Of a stretch of 64,000 nt of DNA, positions 25,530 through 32,810 are shown one piece after another; positions within the stretch are counted from its first letter, which is position 1, and each line of letters begins with the position of its first letter. The notes below the pieces were generated by a model, which was not told the origin of the DNA, did not search any database, and saw only the letters and a list, made by a program, of their open reading frames with translations. Source of the stretch: an uncultured Eubacteriales bacterium. Its GTDB lineage: Bacteria > Bacillota > Clostridia > Oscillospirales > Oscillospiraceae. The translations under genes and the position numbers were made by a program. Location: NCBI GenBank assembly GCA_900079765.1, contig LT599017.1, forward strand, positions 2,883,766-2,947,765, given 5' to 3'.

Positions 25530-26139
25530 TTCTGTGGGCCATGCCGCGGGAGAGAAGGTCTAAGCTGTTGATGTAGGTCCTCCGCACCTCGGCTGGGTCG
25601 TCGGTCAAGACGCTGTTGATAATAGCGGGACCTGTGACCCCCGCCAGGATGCGCAAAATATCCTCAAGGTCACGGTCACTCCGCAGGTCCAGCAATTTTC
25701 CGTCCACCCGCGTGCATAGACGCTGGAGCTCACGGCCCTGCGCCCCGTCCGGGGTGAAGAGGGTCTTCCCCAGGTCCGGGTTCCTCCCGGCGATCTCGAT
25801 CATATCCTCATAGATCGGCCGGGTGGCAGGGTTTCTGCACTCGGCCTGGACACGGTCAAAGAGGTCCAATAGGGCGGCAAAGAGGTCGCCCTCCCGCCGG
25901 TCCAACAGATTCTCCATGATGGCGACCAGTTTCTCCCCCAGTTGGCCCAGAAGGTAGCGGAACAGATCCCCCTTGTCCCGGAAGTACTGGTAAAAGCTGC
26001 CCCGGGGGATCCCGGCGGCTCGGATGATGCGGTTGACCGAAGCGTCCGCGAAGGGGGCCCGTGCGAACTCCGCCCGGGCACAGCGCAGGAGCTTTTCCCT
26101 CTTTTCGTGTGGGAGGTTGAAGAAGGTGGTGGTGGGCAT
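25525..26139 (-). CDS. TetR/AcrR family repressor
   Basis: 204 residues. The N-terminal helix-turn-helix reads LPHEKREKLLRCARAEFARAPFADASVNRIIRAAGIPRGSFYQYFRDKGDLFRYLL, a textbook TetR domain (described in pieces: helix 3 is GSFYQYFRDKGDLF). The C-terminal ligand domain is variable. It is the first gene before the MacAB-like operon and lies behind a promoter whose spacer is a perfect palindrome, so autorepression and control of the efflux genes are likely. Confidence 0.92.
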   Translation of the reverse strand: MPTTTFFNLPHEKREKLLRCARAEFARAPFADASVNRIIRAAGIPRGSFYQYFRDKGDLFRYLLGQLGEKLVAIMENLLDRREGDLFAALLDLFDRVQAECRNPATRPIYEDMIEIAGRNPDLGKTLFTPDGAQGRELQRLCTRVDGKLLDLRSDRDLEDILRILAGVTGPAIINSVLTDDPAEVRRTYINSLDLLSRGMAHRK

Positions 26140-26150
26140 GGCTTCACCTC

Positions 26151-26183
26151 ACTGACGGGTCGTTTGGTCGAACGATGCTCAGT
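26151..26183. promoter_or_regulatory. Second interrupted inverted repeat near the tetR transcription start
   Basis: ACTGA-cggg-TCGTT-tggtcg-AACGA-tgc-TCAGT: two nested five-base arms around a six-base centre, between the -10 box and the tetR start codon. It may be a second operator. Confidence 0.4.
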
Positions 26184-26209
26184 ATATGTGACAAGTTGTC
26201 ACATGTCAA
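26181..26209 (-). promoter_or_regulatory. tetR/efflux promoter with palindromic operator in the spacer
   Basis: On the minus strand TTGACA (26204-26209), 17 bases, TATACT (26181-26186). The 17-base spacer (26187-26203) is exactly the palindrome TGTGACAACTTGTCACA, with an odd central base. A repressor dimer bound there would cover both boxes. This is the natural operator candidate for the adjacent TetR protein. Confidence 0.85.
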
Positions 26210-26382
26210 CCATGCCCAAGGAAAATTCTTGGATTGTTCACATTTCCGCGCGAGGGTACCTATGCGCTATATATTACCAGCTCAATCTAAATAAAGAGGA
26301 AATGGAAGATTAATTTTTGCTTAAAATTGGAGTCAAAGATCAACTGTGACCCATATTTTTTCTTAAATTTCCCACCTGAAAT
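26210..26382. other. Gene-free upstream region
   Basis: AT-rich interval between the tetR promoter and the sporulation-type promoter of the M23 gene. I see no gene and no strong hairpin in it. Confidence 0.5.
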
Positions 26383-26412
26383 GTATATCCGCCCCAAACC
26401 CTGTCCACAATA
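26383..26412 (+). promoter_or_regulatory. Sigma-F-type promoter upstream of the M23 gene
   Basis: GTATA at 26383-26387, exactly 15 bases, then GTCCACAATA at 26403-26412. Compared with the Bacillus sigma-F consensus GYWTA-N15-GGNNANAMTR only the second base of the -10 differs. It is 64 bases ahead of the start codon. Confidence 0.6.
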
Positions 26413-26475
26413 GGCACGAAAGGGATGTCCCCGGCGCGCCGGGGCCTCCAAACATCTTAGGAATGGAGCATTGTC

Positions 26476-27231
26476 ATGAAAAAACCGTGGACTGACCGCT
26501 TCGGTGACTTTATGGCGGGGAAGGGCTTTTACATCGTCCTGTTCCTCTGCGTCGCCGCGATAGGAGTTTCGGGCTACTACCTCTTCTCTTCCCTGGCCGG
26601 GGACGGGAACACCGCCACCGTATCAGGCACCGCCCAGGTGACGGTGACCCCCTCCGTCACCCCCTCGGCCTCAACTTCCCCCAGCGCCACACCGGTGAAA
26701 CCCTCCGTGAACCCCATCAAGCCCTCTCCTAGCCCGTCCCCCAGCGCGAACCCCTCCGTGGCACCCTCTGTAAGCCCCAATTCCTCCAGCAACACGAAAG
26801 CCACCTCTACCGCCGCTACCGTCTTTACCTGGCCGGTAAAGGGAGCGATTTTAGATGCCTACTCCCCTGACAAGCAGCGCTATGACGTAACCATGGGCGA
26901 CTGGCGGACCCACGCGGGCATCGACATTGCCGCAGATGTTGGCACTCAGGTGAAGGCCGCCGCCAAGGGCACCGTTCTCTCTGTGGAGACCGACGATCTT
27001 CTCGGCACCGTCCTCACCATCGACCACGGCGGTGACTTCGTCAGCGTGTACGCAAACCTCAGCGAGCTGCCCACTGTCAGCGCGGGAGACAGCGTAAGCG
27101 TGGGCGATATCATCGGTGCGGTGGGCTCTACCGCTAAGGGGGAGAGCAGCCAGGCCGCCCACCTGCACCTGGCGTTCCTGAAGAGCGGCAGCCCCGCCGA
27201 CCCTCTTCAATACCTGCCCGATCAGCAGTAA
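26476..27231 (+). CDS. M23 (LytM) peptidase-like membrane protein, SpoIIQ-like
   Basis: 251 residues. One membrane helix at about 17-36, a Ser/Thr/Pro/Val-rich linker (about 50-115, PSPSP-type repeats), then a LytM domain: FTWPVKGAILDAYSPDKQRYD, THAGIDIAAD (HxxxD zinc site) and AAHLHLAF (HxH). The zinc ligands appear intact. Single helix plus external LytM is the architecture of SpoIIQ, the forespore partner of SpoIIIAH, and the sigma-F-like promoter supports that role; the Pro-rich linker is unusual. The spoVT gene is the next one downstream, convergent. Confidence 0.72.
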   Translation: MKKPWTDRFGDFMAGKGFYIVLFLCVAAIGVSGYYLFSSLAGDGNTATVSGTAQVTVTPSVTPSASTSPSATPVKPSVNPIKPSPSPSPSANPSVAPSVSPNSSSNTKATSTAATVFTWPVKGAILDAYSPDKQRYDVTMGDWRTHAGIDIAADVGTQVKAAAKGTVLSVETDDLLGTVLTIDHGGDFVSVYANLSELPTVSAGDSVSVGDIIGAVGSTAKGESSQAAHLHLAFLKSGSPADPLQYLPDQQ

Positions 27232-27234
27232 ACC

Positions 27235-27266
27235 ATCGCCCCCGCCGCTCTTGCGGCGGGGGCGAT
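27235..27266 (+). terminator. Hairpin after the M23 gene
   Basis: Perfect 14-bp GC-rich stem ATCGCCCCCGCCGC/GCGGCGGGGGCGAT around TCTT, three bases past the stop. The following GTAATATAAA is not a good T-tract, so termination strength is uncertain. Confidence 0.65.
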
Positions 27267-27320
27267 GTAATATAAATAGCGCAAAGAGCCTCTTTTTATA
27301 GATTACCTGCGGCAAATCCA

Positions 27321-27358
27321 TAAAAAATCTCCGCCGGCTTGCGCCTGGCGGAGATTTT
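27321..27358 (-). terminator. Terminator of spoVT
   Basis: AAAATCTCCGCC pairs with GGCGGAGATTTT; on the minus strand the stem runs into TTTTTTATGG. Confidence 0.85.
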
Positions 27359-27361
27359 GCG

Positions 27362-27904
27362 TTATGCCTCCATGTGTCTCCCGAGGAAACCCGCGATGGT
27401 CTGGACCAGCTTGTAGTCGGCCTCACCGGGGGCCATGTCGCTGCCGGTGCCCGCGAAGAGCACGCAGCCCAGTACATCTCCCTCCGAGAGGATGGGGGCA
27501 GCGGTGGCGATGAAGAACTTCTCCCCCTCCTCACAGACAGGCAGAGGGCTCTCTCCGGTACGGAACTGGTAGATCTGGCGGTTATCCATGATCTGCTCCA
27601 GCTCGGAGGAGACCCTCTTGTCCGCCAGCTCCCGCCGCGCGGCTCCCGCCACGGCGATACAGGCGTCCCGGTCAGTGATGACGGCGATCTGCCCGGTGGT
27701 TCGGTTCATGGTCTCGCACATCTGGCCCGCGAAGTCGCTCAGTCCGCCCATCAGGGAGTACTTTTTAAAAATGACGCCGCCCTCTTTGTCTGTATAAATC
27801 TCCAGCGGGTCGCCCTCGCGGATACGCATGGTCCTGCGGATCTCCTTTGGAATGACGACGCGCCCCAGATCGTCGATGCGGCGCACGATGCCGGTTGCTT
27901 TCAT
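27362..27904 (-). CDS. spoVT: Stage V sporulation protein T
   Basis: 180 residues, the length of SpoVT. N-terminal AbrB-type swapped-hairpin DNA-binding domain (MKATGIVRRIDDLGRVVIPK, then EIRRTMRIREGDPLEIY) and a C-terminal GAF-like domain (about 60-178). The C-terminal domain separates it from the shorter AbrB. SpoVT is a sigma-G-dependent regulator of late forespore genes. GGAGGAATTC precedes the ATG, and a sporulation-type promoter lies about 50-70 bases upstream. Confidence 0.95.
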   Translation of the reverse strand: MKATGIVRRIDDLGRVVIPKEIRRTMRIREGDPLEIYTDKEGGVIFKKYSLMGGLSDFAGQMCETMNRTTGQIAVITDRDACIAVAGAARRELADKRVSSELEQIMDNRQIYQFRTGESPLPVCEEGEKFFIATAAPILSEGDVLGCVLFAGTGSDMAPGEADYKLVQTIAGFLGRHMEA

Positions 27905-27944
27905 ATATGAATTCCTCCTGCGGTCTTGTTTCTTTAGACACGAC

Positions 27945-27973
27945 TATTATTTGCAGGATTCTTTTCCATATGC
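27945..27973 (-). promoter_or_regulatory. Sigma-G-type promoter of spoVT
   Basis: On the minus strand GCATA (27969-27973), 17 bases, AATAATA (27945-27951). The -35 matches the sigma-G consensus GHATR; the -10 matches six of seven positions of CATWHTA. Confidence 0.5.
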
Positions 27974-28021
27974 GGCAGGCAATACTGGTTTGATATGGAA
28001 AGAGCTCAGCGTGACATAATT

Positions 28022-28123
28022 GGTGTTTTATTACCGTCTACAATAGGATGAACAAAAAGGTTCATACGCGAAAAATGGGGAAGGAAAATTCCTGACATGG
28101 ATGGACTGGAGGCCGCCCGGTGC
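28022..28123 (+). pseudogene. Remnant of a LytTR response-regulator gene
   Basis: 28038-28080 is about 80% identical by eye to 32046-32090, the region just upstream of and including the ribosome site of the intact response regulator (shared landmarks: GTCTA, GATGA-CAAA, TTCATACGC, GGGG). Directly after it, 28097-28123 matches 32286-32312 in the receiver domain at 23 of 27 bases and encodes MDGLEAAR as in the intact protein. About 190 coding bases between these blocks are missing, so this is a decayed, internally deleted copy. Confidence 0.75.
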
Positions 28124-28161
28124 AGCAGGTCCACTTCAAATACACCCCTTAGGGTGCAGAG

Positions 28162-28209
28162 AAAAAACAGACATCCCTTCACAGAAGCGTGTAAAGGATG
28201 CCTGCTTTT
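28162..28209. terminator. Bidirectional terminator below the ABC exporter operon
   Basis: CAGACATCCCTT pairs imperfectly with AAAGGATGCCTG. On the minus strand TTTTTT follows, ending the exporter transcript; on the plus strand CTTTTT follows. The rest of 28124-28279 holds no gene. Confidence 0.75.
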
Positions 28210-28279
28210 TAAACCCTGTATCGTTTATCGGCTACAAGAACGGTTTTTCGCTGTGCCAAAACGCAAAACGGCGCACTGC

Positions 28280-30064
28280 CTAGCTTTTGTCAAACTGGCT
28301 GTTGTACAACTTTTCATAAACGCCTTTTCTGGCCAGCAGTTCCTGGTGCGTGCCCTGCTCCACAATATCTCCAGCCTCCATCACCAGGATAAGGTCTGCA
28401 TCTTTTATGGTGGAAAGCCGGTGGGCGATCACAAAGCTGGTGCGGCCCTGCATGGCCCGTTTCATGGCCGCCTGGATCAGCATTTCAAGACGGGTATCCA
28501 CGCTGCTGGTAGCCTCGTCCAGGATAAGGATGCGGGGATTAGCCAGCAGTGCCCGGGCAATGGTAAGCAGCTGCTTTTGCCCCAGCGAAACGTTCTCGGC
28601 CTCCTCGTTGATCATCATGTCGTACCCGCCAGGCATGGTCTTAATAAAGTGGTGCACGTTGGCGTCCTTCGCCGCCTGCACGATTTCCTCGTCCGTTGCA
28701 TCCAGCCTGCCAAAGCGGATATTGTCCCGGATGGTGGCATGGTACAGCCAGGCATCCTGCAAAACCATACCGAACAGGGTTCGTTCGGCACCGCGGCGCA
28801 TATCGTAAACGCTCTCTCCGTCGATGAGAATATCGCCCGCGTCGGCGTCATAAAAGCGCATAAGCAGGTTGATGATGGTGGTTTTGCCCGCGCCGGTGGC
28901 CCCCACGATGGCGATCTTCTGCCCAGGTTTCGCCTCGAGGGTAAAGTCCTTGATAAGCGGAGCTTTCTTGTCGTAGGAAAACCGCAAGTGCTCAAACCGC
29001 ACATGCCCACTGTATGTTTCCAGCTCCAGCTTTACGGATTTATCCGCCTCAGCGCTTTCCTCGGTCTCCTCCAAAAAGTTCACGATGCGCTCCATAGAAG
29101 CCGTGGCGCTCTGCAGAGCTGGAAAAAGCTGAGTGATCTGACCCATGGGCTCATAAATAAGCCAGATATACTGCACAAAGGCCTGCATGTTGCCCAGCGT
29201 CATGCCGGAAAACAGTACCGAGTACCCGGTGAGCAGCACCATCACCACGTAGATGAGGTTCACCAGCAGTTCCATTAAAGGTGAGAGCAGGGAGGACATG
29301 AAATTCGCCTGGAAACCCGTGCGATTCATGTGATCGTTGATCTCCCGGAACCCTTCCACCGTTTCTTCTTCGTTGTTGTATAGCTTAATGACCGTGAAAC
29401 CGGTATACCGCTCCTGCACATAGCCGTTGAGCCGTGCCAGCGTGTTCTGCATGTTTAAGAACTTTCCCTGAGAGCGTTTCATGATAGAACGGGACAGCAG
29501 GAAGGCCGCGGGCAGTATCAGCATAGAAGCCAGTCCCAGCGGGGCCGAGATATAGAGCATCATAGTAAAGGTGATGATGATGCTGGTGATGGAATACACC
29601 ATGGGCAAAACCGACTGCAGCACCGCGCTGCTCACCGCGTCCACATCGTTGGTCACAGTATTCAGCACGGTACCCTGCTGGTGGCGATCAAAATATGAGA
29701 CGGGCAGCAGGTTCATCTTATTGTTGATGTGGGTACGCAGGTCCTTGAACGCACCCTGCACGGCGCCGCCCATTAAATAACTGGCAAGGTAGGTAATTCC
29801 CTGCCGCAGCAGGGCGGAGCCACCCAGCAAAAGGACCACAAACAGGATGTAGGGCGTGTTGATACCCGCGCCGGGCACCCCTGCAGCCATGGCCTTTACA
29901 TTTTTCCCAAGCTCAGTGATGCCCAGACCGATGATGAAGGGGTTGAGCCCACCCAAAATACTGCCGACAACCGTGAATACAACAGGCAGGATGAACTGTG
30001 CCTTATACGGAGCAAAGCACAGGCGCATGAGCTTGCCGGCTTTGTGAAACGTCGTCTGCCTCAC
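28280..30064 (-). CDS. Heterodimeric ABC exporter half, catalytic-site subunit
   Basis: 594 residues: six-helix ABC exporter membrane domain (about 20-330) and nucleotide-binding domain (about 355-590). Walker A GATGAGKTT, Walker B ILILDEATSSVD with the catalytic Glu present, but the signature reads VSLGQKQ instead of LSGGQ. That pattern, mirrored in the partner gene, is the mark of heterodimeric exporters (BmrCD, LmrCD, TM287/288) with one consensus and one degenerate ATP site. GTG start overlapping the partner's stop by four bases, with GAGGAGG upstream. Base composition is visibly less GC-rich than the flanking genes. Confidence 0.93.
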   Translation of the reverse strand: MRQTTFHKAGKLMRLCFAPYKAQFILPVVFTVVGSILGGLNPFIIGLGITELGKNVKAMAAGVPGAGINTPYILFVVLLLGGSALLRQGITYLASYLMGGAVQGAFKDLRTHINNKMNLLPVSYFDRHQQGTVLNTVTNDVDAVSSAVLQSVLPMVYSITSIIITFTMMLYISAPLGLASMLILPAAFLLSRSIMKRSQGKFLNMQNTLARLNGYVQERYTGFTVIKLYNNEEETVEGFREINDHMNRTGFQANFMSSLLSPLMELLVNLIYVVMVLLTGYSVLFSGMTLGNMQAFVQYIWLIYEPMGQITQLFPALQSATASMERIVNFLEETEESAEADKSVKLELETYSGHVRFEHLRFSYDKKAPLIKDFTLEAKPGQKIAIVGATGAGKTTIINLLMRFYDADAGDILIDGESVYDMRRGAERTLFGMVLQDAWLYHATIRDNIRFGRLDATDEEIVQAAKDANVHHFIKTMPGGYDMMINEEAENVSLGQKQLLTIARALLANPRILILDEATSSVDTRLEMLIQAAMKRAMQGRTSFVIAHRLSTIKDADLILVMEAGDIVEQGTHQELLARKGVYEKLYNSQFDKS

Positions 30065-31791
30065 CTCAGTTCCTCCTCTGAAAGCTGTGAAACCGCAATA
30101 TCGTAGTAGATGCCGCTGGCGTTAAGTAACTCTTGGTGGGTGCCCTCAGCCACCATCTCACCCTCGTTGAGCACAATGATTTTATCCGCATGGCGGATGG
30201 TGCCGATACGCTGGGCCACAATGAGCATGGTCGCGTCGGTAATCTCCTCCCGCAGCCGAGTGCGCAGCCTTAGGTCAGTAGCGTAATCCAGCGCCGAGAA
30301 GGAATCGTCAAAGATATAAATCTCCGGCTGCTTGACAATGGCGCGGGCAATGGCTAGGCGCTGTTTCTGCCCACCGGAAAGGTTGCTGCCGCTCTCGGAG
30401 AGCACCGCATCAAACCCGCCCTCCTTCTGGGCAATAAAATCCGCCGCCTGAGCAATTTCCGCAGCGTGCTCTAGTTCCTCCCGTGTGGCGTCCCGCTTAC
30501 CCAGACGCAGGTTGTCCGCGATCGTGCCGGTAAATAGCTGGGCTTTCTGCGGGATGTAACCGATGCGGTCGCGCAGAGCATGAATGTTGTAGTCCCTTAC
30601 ATCCACCCCATCCACCAGGATGCGGCCCTCGGTCACGTCGTACATACGGGGGATGAGCTGGATCAGGGTGGACTTCCCGCTGCCGGTGCTCCCAATGAAG
30701 GCAACGGTCTCTCCTGCCTTGGCTGTGAAACTGATATGTTTCAGTACGGGCTCCTCAGATCCTGAGTAGGAGAAGGTGACATTCTCGAACCGGACAGTCC
30801 CCTTTTCCATGGCTTCGGTCACACCGCTCTCCAGGTTCTCCTGAACGCTAGGAGTGCTTTCCAACACCCGCTGGATACGGCGCGCCGACACCGAAGCCCG
30901 GGGGTACATGATGAAAAGAACTGCCATCATCAAAAAGGAAAACAGGATGTGAAACACATATTCAATGGACGCGTTCAAAGTGCCCACGTCCAGCGTACCG
31001 TGGCCGATGGCCTGGCTGCCTGTCCACAAAATGATGACAATCATGGCGTTGAACAGCAGATAAAAACCCGGCTGGGCGATGGACATGATGCGGAACACCG
31101 TCTTGGATACCCCGCAGTATTCTTCGTTTACAGCTTCGAACCGTTTCGCCTGGAACCCCTCGTTACCAAAGGCACGGATGACCCGCAGGCCTGAGAGCCC
31201 CTCCCGCATATTCAGGTTGATTTTATCCAGTCCCAATTGCTGGGCACGGGAATACGGCATGGAATTATGGCTGACGATGTACACGCCCAACAGCAGCAGA
31301 GGGGTGGCCCCTAGCACCACCCAGAACATTCGGGGATTGGTATTGATAATGAGGATAAAGCCGCTGATTGTCATCACCGGGGTGATCAAAGCACTGCGCA
31401 GCATGCTCTGCACGAAGATCATGATCTGATAGGCATCGCTGGTGGTGCTGGTCAGTAGTGAAGAAACGCTGAACTGGTTGAATTCGGCATGTGAAAAGCT
31501 CTGCGTCTTCACAAACATATCGCTGCGGATATCACGGATGACGTTCGAGGCGATGCGGCTGTTTGCATAGGACATACAGATCTCGCCCCCAATACCCACC
31601 ACGGTAATGCCCAGCATCAGCAGCATGATAGGCAACAACACAGTGGGATTGTCTGCCATGAGGGAGTCGTTGATTACATACTTGAGCAGGGTGGGCATGC
31701 CCATCTGAATGAGCACGAAACCTACGACGCCAAGAAGACTGAGCAGCAGGTATTTCTTGTAACGCCAGGTGTACTTTATAATCAGTTTCAT
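30061..31791 (-). CDS. Heterodimeric ABC exporter half, degenerate-site subunit
   Basis: 576 residues with a six-helix membrane domain and nucleotide-binding domain. Walker A GSTGSGKST and signature NLSGGQKQR are canonical, whereas Walker B reads IYIFDDSFSALD: Asp replaces the catalytic Glu. With the VSLGQ signature of the next gene this gives one non-hydrolytic composite site. Such pairs export drugs, lipids or peptides. It is the first gene of the operon; its ATG overlaps the stop of a 42-codon leader ORF, and the 5' leader holds a strong hairpin. Confidence 0.93.
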   Translation of the reverse strand: MKLIIKYTWRYKKYLLLSLLGVVGFVLIQMGMPTLLKYVINDSLMADNPTVLLPIMLLMLGITVVGIGGEICMSYANSRIASNVIRDIRSDMFVKTQSFSHAEFNQFSVSSLLTSTTSDAYQIMIFVQSMLRSALITPVMTISGFILIINTNPRMFWVVLGATPLLLLGVYIVSHNSMPYSRAQQLGLDKINLNMREGLSGLRVIRAFGNEGFQAKRFEAVNEEYCGVSKTVFRIMSIAQPGFYLLFNAMIVIILWTGSQAIGHGTLDVGTLNASIEYVFHILFSFLMMAVLFIMYPRASVSARRIQRVLESTPSVQENLESGVTEAMEKGTVRFENVTFSYSGSEEPVLKHISFTAKAGETVAFIGSTGSGKSTLIQLIPRMYDVTEGRILVDGVDVRDYNIHALRDRIGYIPQKAQLFTGTIADNLRLGKRDATREELEHAAEIAQAADFIAQKEGGFDAVLSESGSNLSGGQKQRLAIARAIVKQPEIYIFDDSFSALDYATDLRLRTRLREEITDATMLIVAQRIGTIRHADKIIVLNEGEMVAEGTHQELLNASGIYYDIAVSQLSEEELR

Positions 31792-31916
31792 GACATACCT
31801 CTAACCTTAAATATAGTAAAGAACAGCGCCATACACCCTGAGGTGATGGCACTGTTGAGATAGGTTATTGAACCAAGCGGCCCCCGCGCCCAAAGCGCAA
31901 TGTCCGTCCGCATCAT
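31788..31916 (-). CDS. Candidate leader peptide of the ABC exporter operon
   Basis: A 42-codon open frame (starts MMRTDIALWARG, ends FKVRGMS) begins about 18 bases after the predicted transcription start and ends with a TGA that overlaps the exporter's ATG (ATGA at 31788-31791). The ribosome site is weak (GGTG three to six bases from the paired ATGs). The frame contains the attenuator-like hairpin at 31822-31856. The layout recalls bmrB, the translated leader that controls bmrCD in Bacillus subtilis by ribosome-mediated attenuation; there is no claim of sequence similarity. Confidence 0.5.
   Translation of the reverse strand: MMRTDIALWARGPLGSITYLNSAITSGCMALFFTIFKVRGMS
31822..31856 (-). promoter_or_regulatory. 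Attenuator-like hairpin in the exporter leader
   Basis: On the minus strand the RNA folds AACAGTGCCAT with ATGGCGCTGTT (one G-U pair that is a mismatch on the other strand), then one bulged base, then CACC-TCAG-GGTG. Fifteen base pairs in all, followed by CTTTACTATATTT, a moderately U-rich tail, 30 bases ahead of the exporter start. Confidence 0.6.
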
Positions 31917-31940
31917 ATGCACCAAAAGAGTAATGCAATA

Positions 31941-31969
31941 ATTATAAAGGAAAATGAGGCTGCGGTCAA
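31941..31969 (-). promoter_or_regulatory. Sigma-A promoter of the ABC exporter operon
   Basis: On the minus strand TTGACC (31964-31969), 17-base spacer, TATAAT (31941-31946). It predicts a 5' leader of about 145 bases. Confidence 0.85.
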
Positions 31970-32099
31970 GCCGAAAAATTATGAGGGGTACAGATGCTGG
32001 TTTCATAGAAAAGAATGCGGTATGGCCTTATTGTGTTTTTATCGCGGTCTATGATATGATGAGCAAACAGATTCATACGCAAAAAGGGGGAGAGCAGAG
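31970..32099. other. Upstream region of the response regulator
   Basis: No gene. GGGGGAGAG ahead of 32100 is the regulator's ribosome site. Bases 32046-32090 are the parent of the decayed copy at 28038-28080. TATGATATGATG near 32049 contains a possible -10, without a clear -35. Confidence 0.45.
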
Positions 32100-32810
32100 A
32101 TGCTCCGTGTTGCCATTGCGGAGGATGAGCCGCGCTGTGCCCAGGAGACCCGGGAGTATCTGGACCGTTTCGCCAGGGAAAATGGGGCCGCCGTGGACTC
32201 CTCCGTCTTCCCCGATGGGCTGGAGCTGGTGGAGGGGTACCGCCCGGTGTGGGACATCCTCTTTCTTGACATTGAGATGCCCCATATGGACGGGCTGGAG
32301 GCTGCCCGGCGCATCCGGGCGGTGGACCCCGCCGTGGTCATCATCTTCATCACCAACATGGCCCGCTACGCCGTCAAGGGCTACGAGGTAGACGCGCTGG
32401 ACTTCGTCCTCAAGCCCATGACTTACGCCCAGTTCTCCATGAAAATGAAAAAGGCGCTGGTCCTTCTTGCGGGCCGGGAACGGCGCTACCTGCTGCTGCC
32501 CAAAGACGGGACGGAGCAGCGTGTCTCCACTGACGACGTCCTCTTCGTAGAGGTGATGAACCACCGCCTCTACGTCCACGCCCGGGAGGGCGACTTCGTC
32601 CGCTCCGGCTCTATGCTGGAGATGGAGCGGCAGCTCTCGGGCCTCAAATTTGCCCGGTGCAACAACAGCTACCTGATCAATCTGCGCAACGTAGTCGGGG
32701 TGCGGAAGGACACGGTGCTGGTTCCCGGATACGAGCTACCCATCAGCAGGCCCAAGCGGAAGGAGTTTTTACAGGCCCTGTCCGACTATCTGGGAGGTGG
32801 ATTCCGTTGA
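32100..32810 (+). CDS. LytTR-family response regulator (AgrA/ComE type)
   Basis: 236 residues. Receiver domain (about 1-120): acidic pocket AEDEPRC, phosphoacceptor Asp in DILFLDIEMPHMDGLEAAR (about residue 57), and Lys in FVLKPMTY. LytTR DNA-binding domain (about 135-235): VSTDDVLFVEVMNHRLYVH, then FARCNNSYLINLRNVVGV. The stop overlaps the TTG start of the histidine kinase, so they are translationally coupled. LytTR regulators with GHKL kinases usually sense peptides and control competence, bacteriocin or surface functions; the exporter and the GH3 gene beside it are plausible targets. Confidence 0.95.
   Translation: MLRVAIAEDEPRCAQETREYLDRFARENGAAVDSSVFPDGLELVEGYRPVWDILFLDIEMPHMDGLEAARRIRAVDPAVVIIFITNMARYAVKGYEVDALDFVLKPMTYAQFSMKMKKALVLLAGRERRYLLLPKDGTEQRVSTDDVLFVEVMNHRLYVHAREGDFVRSGSMLEMERQLSGLKFARCNNSYLINLRNVVGVRKDTVLVPGYELPISRPKRKEFLQALSDYLGGGFR

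Noticed and set aside
26640-26820. Tandem DNA repeat or CRISPR-like array
   Set aside because: The irregular repetition encodes the Pro/Ser/Thr-rich stalk of the M23 protein and lacks equal repeat and spacer lengths.
27362-27904. AbrB-type transition regulator instead of SpoVT
   Set aside because: The protein has the extra C-terminal GAF-like domain and the 180-residue length of SpoVT.
28097-29278. 393-codon open frame on the plus strand starting at the MDGLEAAR remnant
   Set aside because: Only its first codons derive from the old receiver domain; the rest is antisense to the ABC exporter gene. I record the remnant instead.
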